Assembly: GCA_016710275.1 (NCBI GenBank)
Contig: JADJXS010000001.1
Location: forward strand, 3,844,001 to 3,908,000
Length of the DNA stretch: 64,000 bases
Origin: Phycisphaerales bacterium
GTDB lineage: Bacteria; Planctomycetota; Phycisphaerae; UBA1845; Fen-1342
Direction: 5' to 3'
Shown in pieces: positions 38,559-47,113 of the stretch; within the stretch, counting starts at the first letter, position 1; every line of letters starts with the position of its first letter. The notes beneath the pieces were generated by a model. It searched no databases. It saw only the letters and a program-made list of their open reading frames with translations, and was not told the DNA's origin. A program made the translations under genes and the position numbers.

Positions 38559-39632
38559 TCAGGTCAGCCGCAACGCCCCAGTCAACTCCGCGACGTTCGC
38601 CGCACCGTGGCGATCCAGGTAGGCCGTCACTCCCTCACACACGCGCAGCGGCAGCGTCGGGTCGAGGAAAAGCGCCGTGCCGACCGCCACGGCCGTGGCG
38701 CCGGCCAGCAGAAACTCGATCACGTCCGCCGCGCTGCGGACGCCGCCCATCCCGATGATCGGCACCCCCGCCGCCTTCGCCACCTCGCGGTAGGCGCGAT
38801 GCACGTTGAAGAGCGCCAGCGGCTTGATGGCCGGGCCGGAGAGGCCGCCGGTCACGTTGCCCAGCAGCGGCCGGCGCGACTCGCCGTCGATCGCCAGGCC
38901 GACGTAGGTGTTGATCGCGCTGAGCGCATCGGCGCCGGCGTCCACCGCGGCCGCCGCCAGCGGCGCGATGTCCGTGACATTGGGCGACAGTTTCACGATC
39001 AGCAATCCACTCCGCACCACGCCGCGCACCGCGCGGACGACCTCGCCCAGCAGCGCTGCGTCGGTGCCGAACATCAGCCCCTGGGCCACGTTGGGGCACG
39101 AGACGTTCAGCTCGATGCCCGCCAGCCCGCCGGCGGCGTCCAGCGCCCCGGCGACGTGCACATAGTCGTCGATCGAGTAGCCCGCGACGTTGGCAAAGAC
39201 CGGCGTCGGCATCGTGCGGATGAAGGGCAGCTTCTCGGCCAGGAAGCGCTGCAATCCCACGTTGGCGAGGCCGATGGCATTGAGCATTCCGCCCGACACT
39301 TCGGCGGTGCGGCAGGGCGGGTTGCCGGGCCGCGGCAGCCGCGTGACGCTCTTGGTGGTGAATCCGCCCAGGCGCGAATAGTCGAGCACGCCGGCGTACT
39401 CCGGGCCGTAGCCGCAGGTCCCCGAGGCGGTCAGCAGCGGGTTGCGCAGCTCGAGCCGGCCGATCCGCACGCGCATCCGCGGATCGAGAGCCGGGTCGCC
39501 GGGGCCGGCCGGGAGGCCGGGGCCGGCGGCGGACGAGGCGGGCGGGTTGGGGCCGGCTGTGTTCACGAGGCGGAGTGTATCGGGACGTGCGAGCCGCCGG
39601 GCCGCGCCGGTCGCCGGAGGGCGCAGTTGCAT
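38559..39632 (-). CDS. pyrD: Dihydroorotate dehydrogenase (class IB type)
   Basis: The 357-residue flavoprotein oxidises dihydroorotate to orotate in pyrimidine synthesis. It holds NPLLTASGTCGYG, GGFTTKSVT, the active-site IELNVSCPN with Cys, LSPNVTDI and IIGMGGV, as expected for class 1B enzymes. Those normally pair with PyrK, which is absent here. The ATG at 39632 has a perfect AAGGAGG six bases upstream, although it adds about 50 Pro/Ala-rich residues before the core. The start codon overlaps the -35 region of the divergent helicase gene. Confidence 0.93.
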   Translation of the reverse strand: MQLRPPATGAARRLARPDTLRLVNTAGPNPPASSAAGPGLPAGPGDPALDPRMRVRIGRLELRNPLLTASGTCGYGPEYAGVLDYSRLGGFTTKSVTRLPRPGNPPCRTAEVSGGMLNAIGLANVGLQRFLAEKLPFIRTMPTPVFANVAGYSIDDYVHVAGALDAAGGLAGIELNVSCPNVAQGLMFGTDAALLGEVVRAVRGVVRSGLLIVKLSPNVTDIAPLAAAAVDAGADALSAINTYVGLAIDGESRRPLLGNVTGGLSGPAIKPLALFNVHRAYREVAKAAGVPIIGMGGVRSAADVIEFLLAGATAVAVGTALFLDPTLPLRVCEGVTAYLDRHGAANVAELTGALRLT

Positions 39633-39654
39633 CAGCGACCTCCTTGCGTATAAT
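39627..39654 (+). promoter_or_regulatory. Promoter of the DEVD-box helicase gene
   Basis: TTGCAT (39627-39632) and a perfect TATAAT (39649-39654) with 16-base spacing. The predicted start, near 39661, is about three bases before the helicase ATG. Confidence 0.7.
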
Positions 39655-39663
39655 GCATGCTGA

Positions 39664-41052
39664 ATGAATGTAGCTTCACCGACAAACCCCGACATCGTAT
39701 CCACCGATCCGGCCAACCCCTTCGCCCCCTCCGAAGCCAAGCCGGCCGAGGGTCCGACGGTCGGCTTTGACCAGCTCGGCCTCGACGAGTCGATTCTCCA
39801 ATCGCTTCGAGAGCTGAAGTTTCAAAGCGCGACGCCCATCCAGCGCGAGCTGATCCCGCACGCGCTGGCCGGCCGCGACTGCCTGGGGCAGGCCAAGACC
39901 GGCACCGGCAAGACGGCCGCCTTCGCGATTCCGCTGATCCAACTGGTGCAGACCGGCGGCGGGTTGCAGGCGCTGGTGCTGGTGCCGACGCGCGAGCTGG
40001 CCGTGCAGGTGCACGAGCATTTCGAAAAACTCAGCAAGCACCACCCGGTGCAGGCCGTCGTGGTCTACGGCGGGCGCGAGATCCAGAAGAACGTCAGCGC
40101 CCTGAAGCGCAACCCCGAAATCATCGTCGGCACCCCCGGCCGCGTGATGGACCTGATGCGCCGCCGGCTGGTGGACATTTCGCACATCAGGCTGGCGGTG
40201 CTGGACGAAGTCGATCGCATGCTGGACATCGGCTTCCGCGAGGACATCCGGCGGATTCTCAAGTCGATCAAGGGGCCGCACCAGACGATTTTCGTCTCGG
40301 CCACGATCGACCCCGACATCCGCGCGCTGGCCACGACCTACATGCGGGAGCCGGTGGAGCTGAACGTCTCGCGCGACTCGCAGCTCACCGTGACGGGGGT
40401 GGACCAGGCGTACGTCTCGGTGGAGCGGCACGACAAGGTCACGACGCTGGTGAACTGGCTGCGGGCGGAGAATCCCAAGCTGGCGCTGGTCTTCACCAAC
40501 ATGAAGGTGACGGCCATGAAGCTGGGCATGCGGCTCAAGAAGGCCGGCGTGAACTGCATGGAGATTCACGGCGACCTGACGCAGCGCCGCCGCGACGCGG
40601 TGATGAAGCACTTCCGCGGGTCGAACGTGCACGTGCTGGTGGCGACCGACCTGGCGGCCCGCGGGCTGGACGTGCCGGAGATTTCGCACGTCATCAACTA
40701 CGACATTCCCGAGGACCCGGCGGTCTACGTGCATCGCGTCGGCCGCACGGCGCGGGCCGGCGCGGCGGGGACGGCGATCACCTTCGTCGGCCGCGAAGAG
40801 GGCAAGCTGCTGACCGGCATCGAGATGCTGATCAACAAGGAAGTGCGGCACATCACTCCCGAGTGGGTGGCGCGCACCGACGGGCCGGTCGATTCGCGCA
40901 GCGGCGCAGCGCCTGCGCCGGCCGCTGAGGCTGCGCCCAGGAAGAACCGGCTGGCCGATGCGCTGCACCGCGACCCGGCCCTGGACTCGATGGGCCTGCA
41001 GCCGGTGCGCCGCACGCTGGGCAGCCGCTTCCGCACCCGCCGCAGTCGATAA
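39664..41052 (+). CDS. DEAD-box family RNA helicase (DEVD variant)
   Basis: The 462-residue product unwinds RNA using ATP. Motifs in order are: Q motif (FDQLGL...ATPIQ), I (AKTGTGKT), Ia (PTRELAVQ), GG, Ib (TPGR), II (DEVD instead of DEAD), III (SAT), IV (LVFTNMK), V (ATDLAARGLDVP) and VI (HRVGRTARAG). The first 33 residues and the last 60 are low-complexity Pro/Ala/Arg-rich tails, the latter basic and probably RNA-binding. No ribosome-binding site precedes the ATG, and the promoter lies almost on top of it, so the message is likely leaderless. Confidence 0.95.
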   Translation: MNVASPTNPDIVSTDPANPFAPSEAKPAEGPTVGFDQLGLDESILQSLRELKFQSATPIQRELIPHALAGRDCLGQAKTGTGKTAAFAIPLIQLVQTGGGLQALVLVPTRELAVQVHEHFEKLSKHHPVQAVVVYGGREIQKNVSALKRNPEIIVGTPGRVMDLMRRRLVDISHIRLAVLDEVDRMLDIGFREDIRRILKSIKGPHQTIFVSATIDPDIRALATTYMREPVELNVSRDSQLTVTGVDQAYVSVERHDKVTTLVNWLRAENPKLALVFTNMKVTAMKLGMRLKKAGVNCMEIHGDLTQRRRDAVMKHFRGSNVHVLVATDLAARGLDVPEISHVINYDIPEDPAVYVHRVGRTARAGAAGTAITFVGREEGKLLTGIEMLINKEVRHITPEWVARTDGPVDSRSGAAPAPAAEAAPRKNRLADALHRDPALDSMGLQPVRRTLGSRFRTRRSR

Positions 41053-41104
41053 CAACTCCTGATAGCGAATTCAGAAACGCTGTAGCGTGCGCCCCTGGCG
41101 GGTG

Positions 41105-41287
41105 GCATGTTTTCGCGGTACTCCGCGTAAGCATGCAGCGCGTTGGGTGGCATGCTTTCGCGGCGGGTGGCATGCTTTCGCTGTACTCAGCGTAAGCATG
41201 CAGCGCGCCGTGGCAACGCCCTTCCGGGCAGCGCGCCGTGGCACCGCCCTTCCGGGCGGTGCAGCGCATCGGGCGGAAGCCCGATGC
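41105..41287. repeat. Cluster of REP-like palindromes
   Basis: The gap between the helicase and beta-propeller genes is made of palindromes. Two units are of the type GGTGGCATG(C/T)TTTCGC ... GCGTAAGCATGC (41105-41136 and 41166-41200), with a partial third between them. GCACCGCCC/GGGCGGTGC lies at 41241-41262, and GCATCGGGC with GCCCGATGC at 41266-41287. The 41241 element also occurs inverted at 33294. No transposase-like gene is linked. Confidence 0.75.
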
Positions 41288-41336
41288 CACGCGCCACAAT
41301 CCCGGCCGAACGCGCCCGTTGTGCGCCGACCGCCCG

Positions 41337-42659
41337 CTACTCCAACAGCAGGTCCACGAACGGATCAATGTCGAAGTTCGTGAACGCGCCGTCGCCGTTG
41401 ACGTCCCCGTTGAGGATCGGGCAGCCGGGATACGCGATCGCCCAGGCCTCGGGGTCCACCAGCGCCAGCACGAACGGATCGATGTCGAAGTTCGTCACCA
41501 CCCCGTCGCAGTTCATGTCGCCCGGCCGCAGCAGCACCGGCGGCTGCCAGGTCACGATCACCTCCGGCCGCGTGCCGCCGGTCGACAAAATCTCGCCCTG
41601 CTCGGTCAGCGTGCCGTCGGCCTCCAGCCGGAAGCAGTAGATGCCGGTGATGCCGTCCGTGGCGGTGCTCTCATCGGTGATCATCACCAGGTCGCCCAGC
41701 GTGGTGATGTCGCCGATGGTTCCCTGCAGGCCCACGTCAAACACGAACGCGGTCTGCGTCAGTTCGCCCTGCGCATCGGCCTGAAACGTGCGGACGGTCG
41801 CATCGGTGCCGTGGCCCAGGATCAGCCAGTTCGACCCGTGCGCAAAGGCGGTGGCGATGTAGGCCGGCGAATTGCCGCTCGACACGAACGGGCTGCCCTC
41901 CAGCGGCGAGAGCTGCCCGGTGTCGGCGTCGATCGAATAGCCCAGCACCTTGTTCCGCCCGTTGCTGATGCCACCCGCCGAATAGACGAACTTGCCGTCC
42001 GGGCTGAAACCGACGTCCACGGAGAAGGTGGAGGGATCGGCCTCGACGTCGGCCGGCACGATCGACGTGCCGAAGTTTTCGAAGACGCGCAGCTCGTTGG
42101 CGCTGGAGTTGGTGTTCACCAGCCAGCGCAGGTCGGGCGAGGTGGCCAGGTTGGCGACGAACAGCCCGGCCGGCTCGGTCTGCAGCGGCGTGATCGTGTA
42201 GGGCGTCTGGGCCATGTTCACGTTGTAGACCGTGATCATGTTGGTGCTGCTGCGCGTGATCGTGACCGCCAGCGTCGTGTTCGACAGCCAGGCCACGTCC
42301 AGCGGGCTGTCGGGCACGTAGACGAAGCCGACCTGCGTCAGCGTGGCGTCCGCGGCGATGCGGAAGATGCGCAGCTCCTCGTCGGTGATGCTGGCCGTGC
42401 CGTGGCCGACCGCCAGGTGCCGCCCGTCGGGCGAGATCGAGGCCGACTGCGGCCCGTCCCCGGTGGGCACGGTGCCGACAAAGAGCAGCGTGTTGTCGGT
42501 CGCGACGCGGAACGAGGCCACCGTGTCCGACACGTTGTTGAGACAGAAGACCGAGCGCGTCTCGGACTGCGCCGCGGCGGCGGCCGTGACGCACAGCGCG
42601 GCGGTCCAGGCTGCGACCCGAGCGCGGCGACCCGGCCGCGCGGCGATGAATGCGTGCAT
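41337..42659 (-). CDS. Secreted beta-propeller protein with dockerin-like tail
   Basis: The 440-residue product has a signal peptide (VAAWTAALCVTAAAAAQ) and a lactonase-like seven-bladed propeller. Its repeats take the form SISPDGRHLAVGHG, DVGFSPDGKFVYSAGG and NKVLGYSIDADTGQLSPLEG. The last 70 residues hold two dockerin-like units (GDMNCDGVVTNFDIDPFV, GDVNGDGAFTNFDIDPFV), the same type as in the Cys-rich mosaic protein at 19651. Those Asp/Asn-rich loops probably bind calcium. The ATG at 42659 has GGAG eight bases upstream. Enzymatic activity is not shown; propeller proteins of this type may be structural. Confidence 0.82.
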   Translation of the reverse strand: MHAFIAARPGRRARVAAWTAALCVTAAAAAQSETRSVFCLNNVSDTVASFRVATDNTLLFVGTVPTGDGPQSASISPDGRHLAVGHGTASITDEELRIFRIAADATLTQVGFVYVPDSPLDVAWLSNTTLAVTITRSSTNMITVYNVNMAQTPYTITPLQTEPAGLFVANLATSPDLRWLVNTNSSANELRVFENFGTSIVPADVEADPSTFSVDVGFSPDGKFVYSAGGISNGRNKVLGYSIDADTGQLSPLEGSPFVSSGNSPAYIATAFAHGSNWLILGHGTDATVRTFQADAQGELTQTAFVFDVGLQGTIGDITTLGDLVMITDESTATDGITGIYCFRLEADGTLTEQGEILSTGGTRPEVIVTWQPPVLLRPGDMNCDGVVTNFDIDPFVLALVDPEAWAIAYPGCPILNGDVNGDGAFTNFDIDPFVDLLLE

Positions 42660-42807
42660 TGTGGGTTCTCCATGCGGAAAAAGCCGCTCGCCCCGAATCC
42701 GACGGAAGCGCTGCATTGTAACGGCCGCGGGCCTTATTCGCGTGCGAAATCGCCTTTATCATCCGCGGGAATCGCGGACTCGGATGCGGCCAGAACAGGA
42801 GCACGGC

Positions 42808-44796
42808 ATGATGCGACGGACGTGGATTCTGGGCGTGCTGGCGACCGTCACGGTCGCGGCGATCGGGCAGGAGCCGGAGCGGCGGCAGCTCGGGCAGGTG
42901 GTGCTCGACGGCGTGCCGGAAGTGGACGCGGCCATCCGCCAGCGGGCGATGCAGTACTTCGAGGTGCGGCCGACCGGCCTGGGCGGCATCGCCCCCGACG
43001 GGAAGTCGATCCTGATCCGCACGCGCTTCGGAAACACGAACCAGGTGCATCTCGTCACGCAGCCGATGGGCATGCGCCGGCAAGTCACCTTCCACGAGGA
43101 GCCGGTCGGCGGCGGCTGGTTCCTGCGCGGCAGCGGCACGCGCCACGTGCTCTTTTCCAAGGATCGCGGCGGCGACGAGAAGAACCAGTACTACCGCCTC
43201 GATCTCGAAAGCGGCCGCAACGTGTGCCTGACCGACGGCACCTCGCGGCACGGCGGCGTCTCCTTCTCGCGCTGCGGGCGCTGGATGGTCAGCAGCGGCA
43301 CGGCGCGGAACGAGCGGGATTTTGACCTGTACCTGACCGACCTGCACGACGCCGATGGGCAGAGCGGCGAGCTGGCGGCGTCGGCGCGCAAGCGCATCTG
43401 GGAGGTCGAGGGGCAGTATTACCCCGGCGGCTTCGCGCCCGACGGCAGCCGCCTGCTCGTGATGCGCTTCCTCTCGGAGCGGCAGACCGAGTGGTACATC
43501 GTGAACCCGGCCGGCGAGGGCGGCCGGGCGGAGCATCTGCCGCTGCCCGGGCTGGACCCGCAGTATTACTACGGCGGCGGCACGTGGAGCGCCGACGGCA
43601 AGTCGGTGTTCATCTACAGCGATCGCGACGGCGAGTTCCGCAAGCTCTACCGCGTCGATCTCGATTACGGCAAGTGGATCTGCCTGACCCCCGACCTGCG
43701 CTGGGACGTCGAGGACATCGCGGTCGATGAGACCGGCCGCGGCATCGCGTTCGTGACGAACGAGGACGGCATCTCGCGGCTGCACTTCGCCGATGCGGAC
43801 GGCTCGAACATCCGCGGCGTCGGCGGGCTGCCCAACGGCGTGATCAGCGGCGTCGGATTCAACGAGCAGGGCGGCGTGCTGGGCGTGACGATCAATTCCT
43901 CCACGTCGCCGTCGGACGTCTACCTGGTCTCCTTCCCGGAGGGCGCGGTGACGCGCTGGACCGAGAGCGAGGTCGGCGGCCTGAACCCGGCCACGTTCGT
44001 CGAGCCGTCGCTGATCCGCTACCCCACCTTCGACCAGGGGGCCGACGGCCGGCCGCGGGAGATTCCGGCCTTCTACTATCGCGGCCGCGGTGAGGGCAAG
44101 CGGCCGGTGGTGATCTTCTGCCACGGCGGGCCGGAGAGCCAGACGCTGCCGACGTTCAGCAGCCTGTTTCAATTGTGGATCAACGAGCTGGGCGTCAGCG
44201 TGCTGGCGCCGAACGTGCGCGGCTCGACCGGCTACGGCCGCAGCTTCCACGAGCTGGACAACGGCGTGAAGCGCGAGGACTCGGTGAAGGACATCGGCGC
44301 GCTGCTGGACTGGATCGACAAGCAGCCCGAGCTGGATGCGTCGCGGGTGGGGATCTTCGGCGGCTCCTACGGCGGATACATGGTGCTGGGGTCGCTGACG
44401 AACTATCCGGAGCGCTTCCGCGCCGCGATCGACATCGTGGGCATCACCAGCTTCGTGACCTTCCTGGAGACGACGCCCGAGTTCCGCCGCGACCTGCGCC
44501 GCGCGGAATACGGGGATGAGCGCGTGCCGGAGGTCCGGGCGGTGCTGGATCGGATCAGCCCGCTGAACAACGCGGAGAAGATCCGCGCTGCGCTCTTCGT
44601 GGCCCACGGCAAGAACGACCCGCGCGTGCCCTACACCGAGGCCGAGCAGATCGTCGCCAAGGTGCGGGCGCTGGGGCGGCCGGTGTGGTATGCGCTGGCG
44701 CTCAACGAGGGGCACGGCTTCGCGAAGAAGGACAACCGCGACCTGATGCAGGTGCTCTACACGCAGTTCTGGAAGGAGCACCTGGTCGGGAACTGA
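42808..44796 (+). CDS. S9-family serine peptidase (prolyl-oligopeptidase/DPP type), exported
   Basis: The 662-residue product has a signal peptide (RRTWILGVLATVTVAAIG), a TolB-like beta-propeller (residues about 60-400; LGGIAPDGKSILIRT, GGTWSADGKSVFIYS) and a C-terminal alpha/beta-hydrolase domain. The triad is visible as Ser520 in GGSYGGYM, Asp604 in GKNDPRVP and His636 in NEGHGF. Such peptidases trim peptides in the periplasm or outside the cell. The ATG at 42808 has AGGAG six bases upstream; the frame extends further 5' but without signal-like character. It is divergent from the beta-propeller gene. Confidence 0.93.
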   Translation: MMRRTWILGVLATVTVAAIGQEPERRQLGQVVLDGVPEVDAAIRQRAMQYFEVRPTGLGGIAPDGKSILIRTRFGNTNQVHLVTQPMGMRRQVTFHEEPVGGGWFLRGSGTRHVLFSKDRGGDEKNQYYRLDLESGRNVCLTDGTSRHGGVSFSRCGRWMVSSGTARNERDFDLYLTDLHDADGQSGELAASARKRIWEVEGQYYPGGFAPDGSRLLVMRFLSERQTEWYIVNPAGEGGRAEHLPLPGLDPQYYYGGGTWSADGKSVFIYSDRDGEFRKLYRVDLDYGKWICLTPDLRWDVEDIAVDETGRGIAFVTNEDGISRLHFADADGSNIRGVGGLPNGVISGVGFNEQGGVLGVTINSSTSPSDVYLVSFPEGAVTRWTESEVGGLNPATFVEPSLIRYPTFDQGADGRPREIPAFYYRGRGEGKRPVVIFCHGGPESQTLPTFSSLFQLWINELGVSVLAPNVRGSTGYGRSFHELDNGVKREDSVKDIGALLDWIDKQPELDASRVGIFGGSYGGYMVLGSLTNYPERFRAAIDIVGITSFVTFLETTPEFRRDLRRAEYGDERVPEVRAVLDRISPLNNAEKIRAALFVAHGKNDPRVPYTEAEQIVAKVRALGRPVWYALALNEGHGFAKKDNRDLMQVLYTQFWKEHLVGN

Positions 44797-44852
44797 CCGA
44801 CCGCCCACCCGCGTCGGTTCGTTCGTTCATCGACACGACGGGCGCGAAAGGC

Positions 44853-46052
44853 TCACGGCGCGCCCGGCTCCGACGGCCGATCGTCGTCGGCTCGCTTGGG
44901 CTCGGCCGGCTCGCGCTTCGGCTCGGCCGCGTCCGGCGGCGCTTGAGCAAATGCGCTTTGCGGAACCAGCGTCAGCAGCGCCTCGTGCAAGGCGCCCTCC
45001 CGGACATAGCGCACCCGCACGGATTCGCCGGCCGCTCGCGCCCAGAGCGCGCGACGCAGTTCCGCCATGCGCGGCGTCGGCTCCTCGTCGAGGTGCGTGA
45101 TGACGTCCCCCTCCGCGAGTCCCGCCGCAGCGGCCGGGTCGCGCGGATTGGGGCCGACGCGCATGCCGCTCGCCGCCTTCACCGCTTCCGCCGTCGACGG
45201 CTCGAAACGCACTTCGCGCGGCGCCAGCGCCACGCCGAGGAACCCGCGCACCACGCTGCGCCCGGCGGCCAGCGCCGGCAGATGCCGCTCGATCCGATCG
45301 ACCGAGGCGGCGAAGCCGATGCCCGAGTCGTACCACTCGACTCCCGCCTGCTCATCGCCGCCCTGCCCCATCGGCACGCACACGCCGCAGACCGCGCCGT
45401 CCAGATCGAACAGCGGCCCGCCGTAATTCGCCGGCGAGGTTTTGGCGTCGGTCTGCACGGTCAGCCCGTTGGTGCGCTGCAGCGCGCTGATGACGCCGAC
45501 CGATACGGCCGGATCGGTGGTGGCGTGCCCGAAGCCGGCCGTCAGCGCCCACTGGCCGACACGCAGCGCGGAGACCGGCCGGGTCCGCGCTGCGGGCAGA
45601 TCGGCGGCGTCGATCTTCAGCACGGCGATGCGGGCCGGTGCGTCGCGGGCGAGCAGCCGGGCGACAAATCGCCGCCCGTCGTGCAGCGTGACCGTGATGA
45701 CCGAGGGATCGCGGATGAAGTTGAAGCTGCTGGTGACGATCAGCCCGTCGGTGCTCCACAGCACGCCGGTGGTCGGGCCGTCGGCCTGCCGGAATCGCGC
45801 CTCGACGACGCGCTCCTCCCCGCGCTCGCTGCTCTGCACCGGCTGCGCACCGCCGATCGTCTCGATGCGGACAATCGACGGCCGGACCGCCTGCAGGGCG
45901 GCGCGAAAGGCCAGTTGCTGATCGGCGGGCGAGGGCGGTGCGGCGCGGGACGGCCCTGCGCCGCAGAGGAGCAGCGCCAGCGCACCGCAGCGCACCGCAG
46001 TGCGAATCCGCCGCGCGCGACATGCGGCGTACGGGCCGCGGACATCCATCAT
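44853..46052 (-). CDS. HtrA-like PDZ protein, catalytic triad lost (third of three)
   Basis: The 399-residue product has a signal peptide (AVRCGALALLLCGAGPSRAA), a trypsin-like fold and one PDZ domain (VGPNPRDPAAAAGLAEGDVITHLD). Compared with HtrA, the His position (TNxHVV) is Phe110 in TSSFNF, the Asp position is Arg141 in RIAVLKI, and the Ser position (GNSGGP) is Tyr210 in ANYGGPLFD. All three catalytic residues are therefore gone while the fold motifs remain, so it is a pseudoprotease, perhaps a peptide-binding or regulatory subunit. Its ATG overlaps the stop of the preceding HtrA-like gene (ATGA). Confidence 0.85.
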   Translation of the reverse strand: MMDVRGPYAACRARRIRTAVRCGALALLLCGAGPSRAAPPSPADQQLAFRAALQAVRPSIVRIETIGGAQPVQSSERGEERVVEARFRQADGPTTGVLWSTDGLIVTSSFNFIRDPSVITVTLHDGRRFVARLLARDAPARIAVLKIDAADLPAARTRPVSALRVGQWALTAGFGHATTDPAVSVGVISALQRTNGLTVQTDAKTSPANYGGPLFDLDGAVCGVCVPMGQGGDEQAGVEWYDSGIGFAASVDRIERHLPALAAGRSVVRGFLGVALAPREVRFEPSTAEAVKAASGMRVGPNPRDPAAAAGLAEGDVITHLDEEPTPRMAELRRALWARAAGESVRVRYVREGALHEALLTLVPQSAFAQAPPDAAEPKREPAEPKRADDDRPSEPGAP

Positions 46053-47113
46053 GGTGCGGCTCCCGCGGTCAGCGTCACCGTCAATATCTCCTCGCCGCGC
46101 TTGACGCTCAACTCGACCGGGTCGCCCGCACGAACCCCCTTCATCGCCGCGTCAAATTGCTCACAGGTGCCGACGGCGCGGCCGTTGACGCCCACCACCA
46201 GGTCATTGATCCGCAGCCCCGCCGCGGCCGCCGGCGAATCGCGCCGCACGCGCTCGATGAATGCCGGCTTGGTGCGGCCGCCGACCGTGAACAGGCGGAT
46301 GCCCAGGTCGGCCCGGGCGACCTCGGCCGCGGGCGGTTCGTCGGCCGGAGCCGGTGCCCCCGCATCGGCCGGCGCGGCCAGAAACGCCGCCACTTCCTCG
46401 ACCGGCAGCGCGTAGTTTGCCCAGGTGTTCGTGCGCGTGCTCTGCACCGGACGGCCGATGACGCCGACCAGCCGGCCGCGCGCGTCGACGAGCGCGCCGC
46501 CCGCGGAACCGGGACTGGAGACCACGACGTCTGTGAATAGGACCGGTCCATCGTAGGAGAAGTCGCGCGTGCGCTGCCGCGCTTCGAGCACGCCGCGCGC
46601 CGAGAGCACGCCGACGGCGGTGGTCACCGGCTCATCGCCGGCCGCAATGCTGAAGCAGTTGGTCGCGGCGATGACCCAGTCGCCGGGAATCAGCTCGGTC
46701 GAGGCGCCGATCTCGAAGTGCGGCGCGTCGGTCACGTCCGTCTGCAGCAGCGCCAGCCGCCGCCGCGCATCCCGCGCAATCACCCGCGCCGGCGATCGGC
46801 GACCATCCGCGAAGACCACCCGCAGCCGCTCAGACTCCAGCAAACCCGCCAGCGCCGTGACGACCCGCCCCTCCGCGACCACCACGCCGGAGGCGTACCC
46901 CTTCTCCATGCCGACCGTCGCGCCATAGACTTTGACCACCCGCTCGCGGGCGATGCGGATCGCATCGGCGAAGGGAGTGGCGTCCGGCGTGAGCACGTCC
47001 GTCGGGGCCGGCGCGCCGGGCGCTTCGCCATCCCGCGCGAACGCAACGATGGCCAGCAGGGGCAGCGCTGCGACGGCAGCCAGCCGCAACCGCGGCGGGA
47101 CGGCGGCGGTCAT
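46049..47113 (-). CDS. HtrA-like PDZ protein, catalytic triad lost (second of three)
   Basis: The 354-residue product has a signal peptide (LAAVAALPLLAIVAFA), a trypsin-like fold and a PDZ domain (RRDSPAAAAGLRINDLVVGVNG). The His position is Ala89 in TALAGL, the Asp position is Arg119 in RLALLQT, and the Ser position is Ala204 in PGSAGGAL. It cannot be a serine protease by the normal mechanism. It still keeps SGVVVAEGRVVTA and VGVIGRPV, so the fold is conserved. Start and stop overlap both neighbours by four bases (ATGA), implying fixed stoichiometry with the active protease encoded just upstream. Confidence 0.85.
   Translation of the reverse strand: MTAAVPPRLRLAAVAALPLLAIVAFARDGEAPGAPAPTDVLTPDATPFADAIRIARERVVKVYGATVGMEKGYASGVVVAEGRVVTALAGLLESERLRVVFADGRRSPARVIARDARRRLALLQTDVTDAPHFEIGASTELIPGDWVIAATNCFSIAAGDEPVTTAVGVLSARGVLEARQRTRDFSYDGPVLFTDVVVSSPGSAGGALVDARGRLVGVIGRPVQSTRTNTWANYALPVEEVAAFLAAPADAGAPAPADEPPAAEVARADLGIRLFTVGGRTKPAFIERVRRDSPAAAAGLRINDLVVGVNGRAVGTCEQFDAAMKGVRAGDPVELSVKRGEEILTVTLTAGAAP

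Noticed and set aside
41737..44808. 1023-codon minus-strand open frame
   Set aside because: It is antisense to the S9 peptidase gene and has no domain character.
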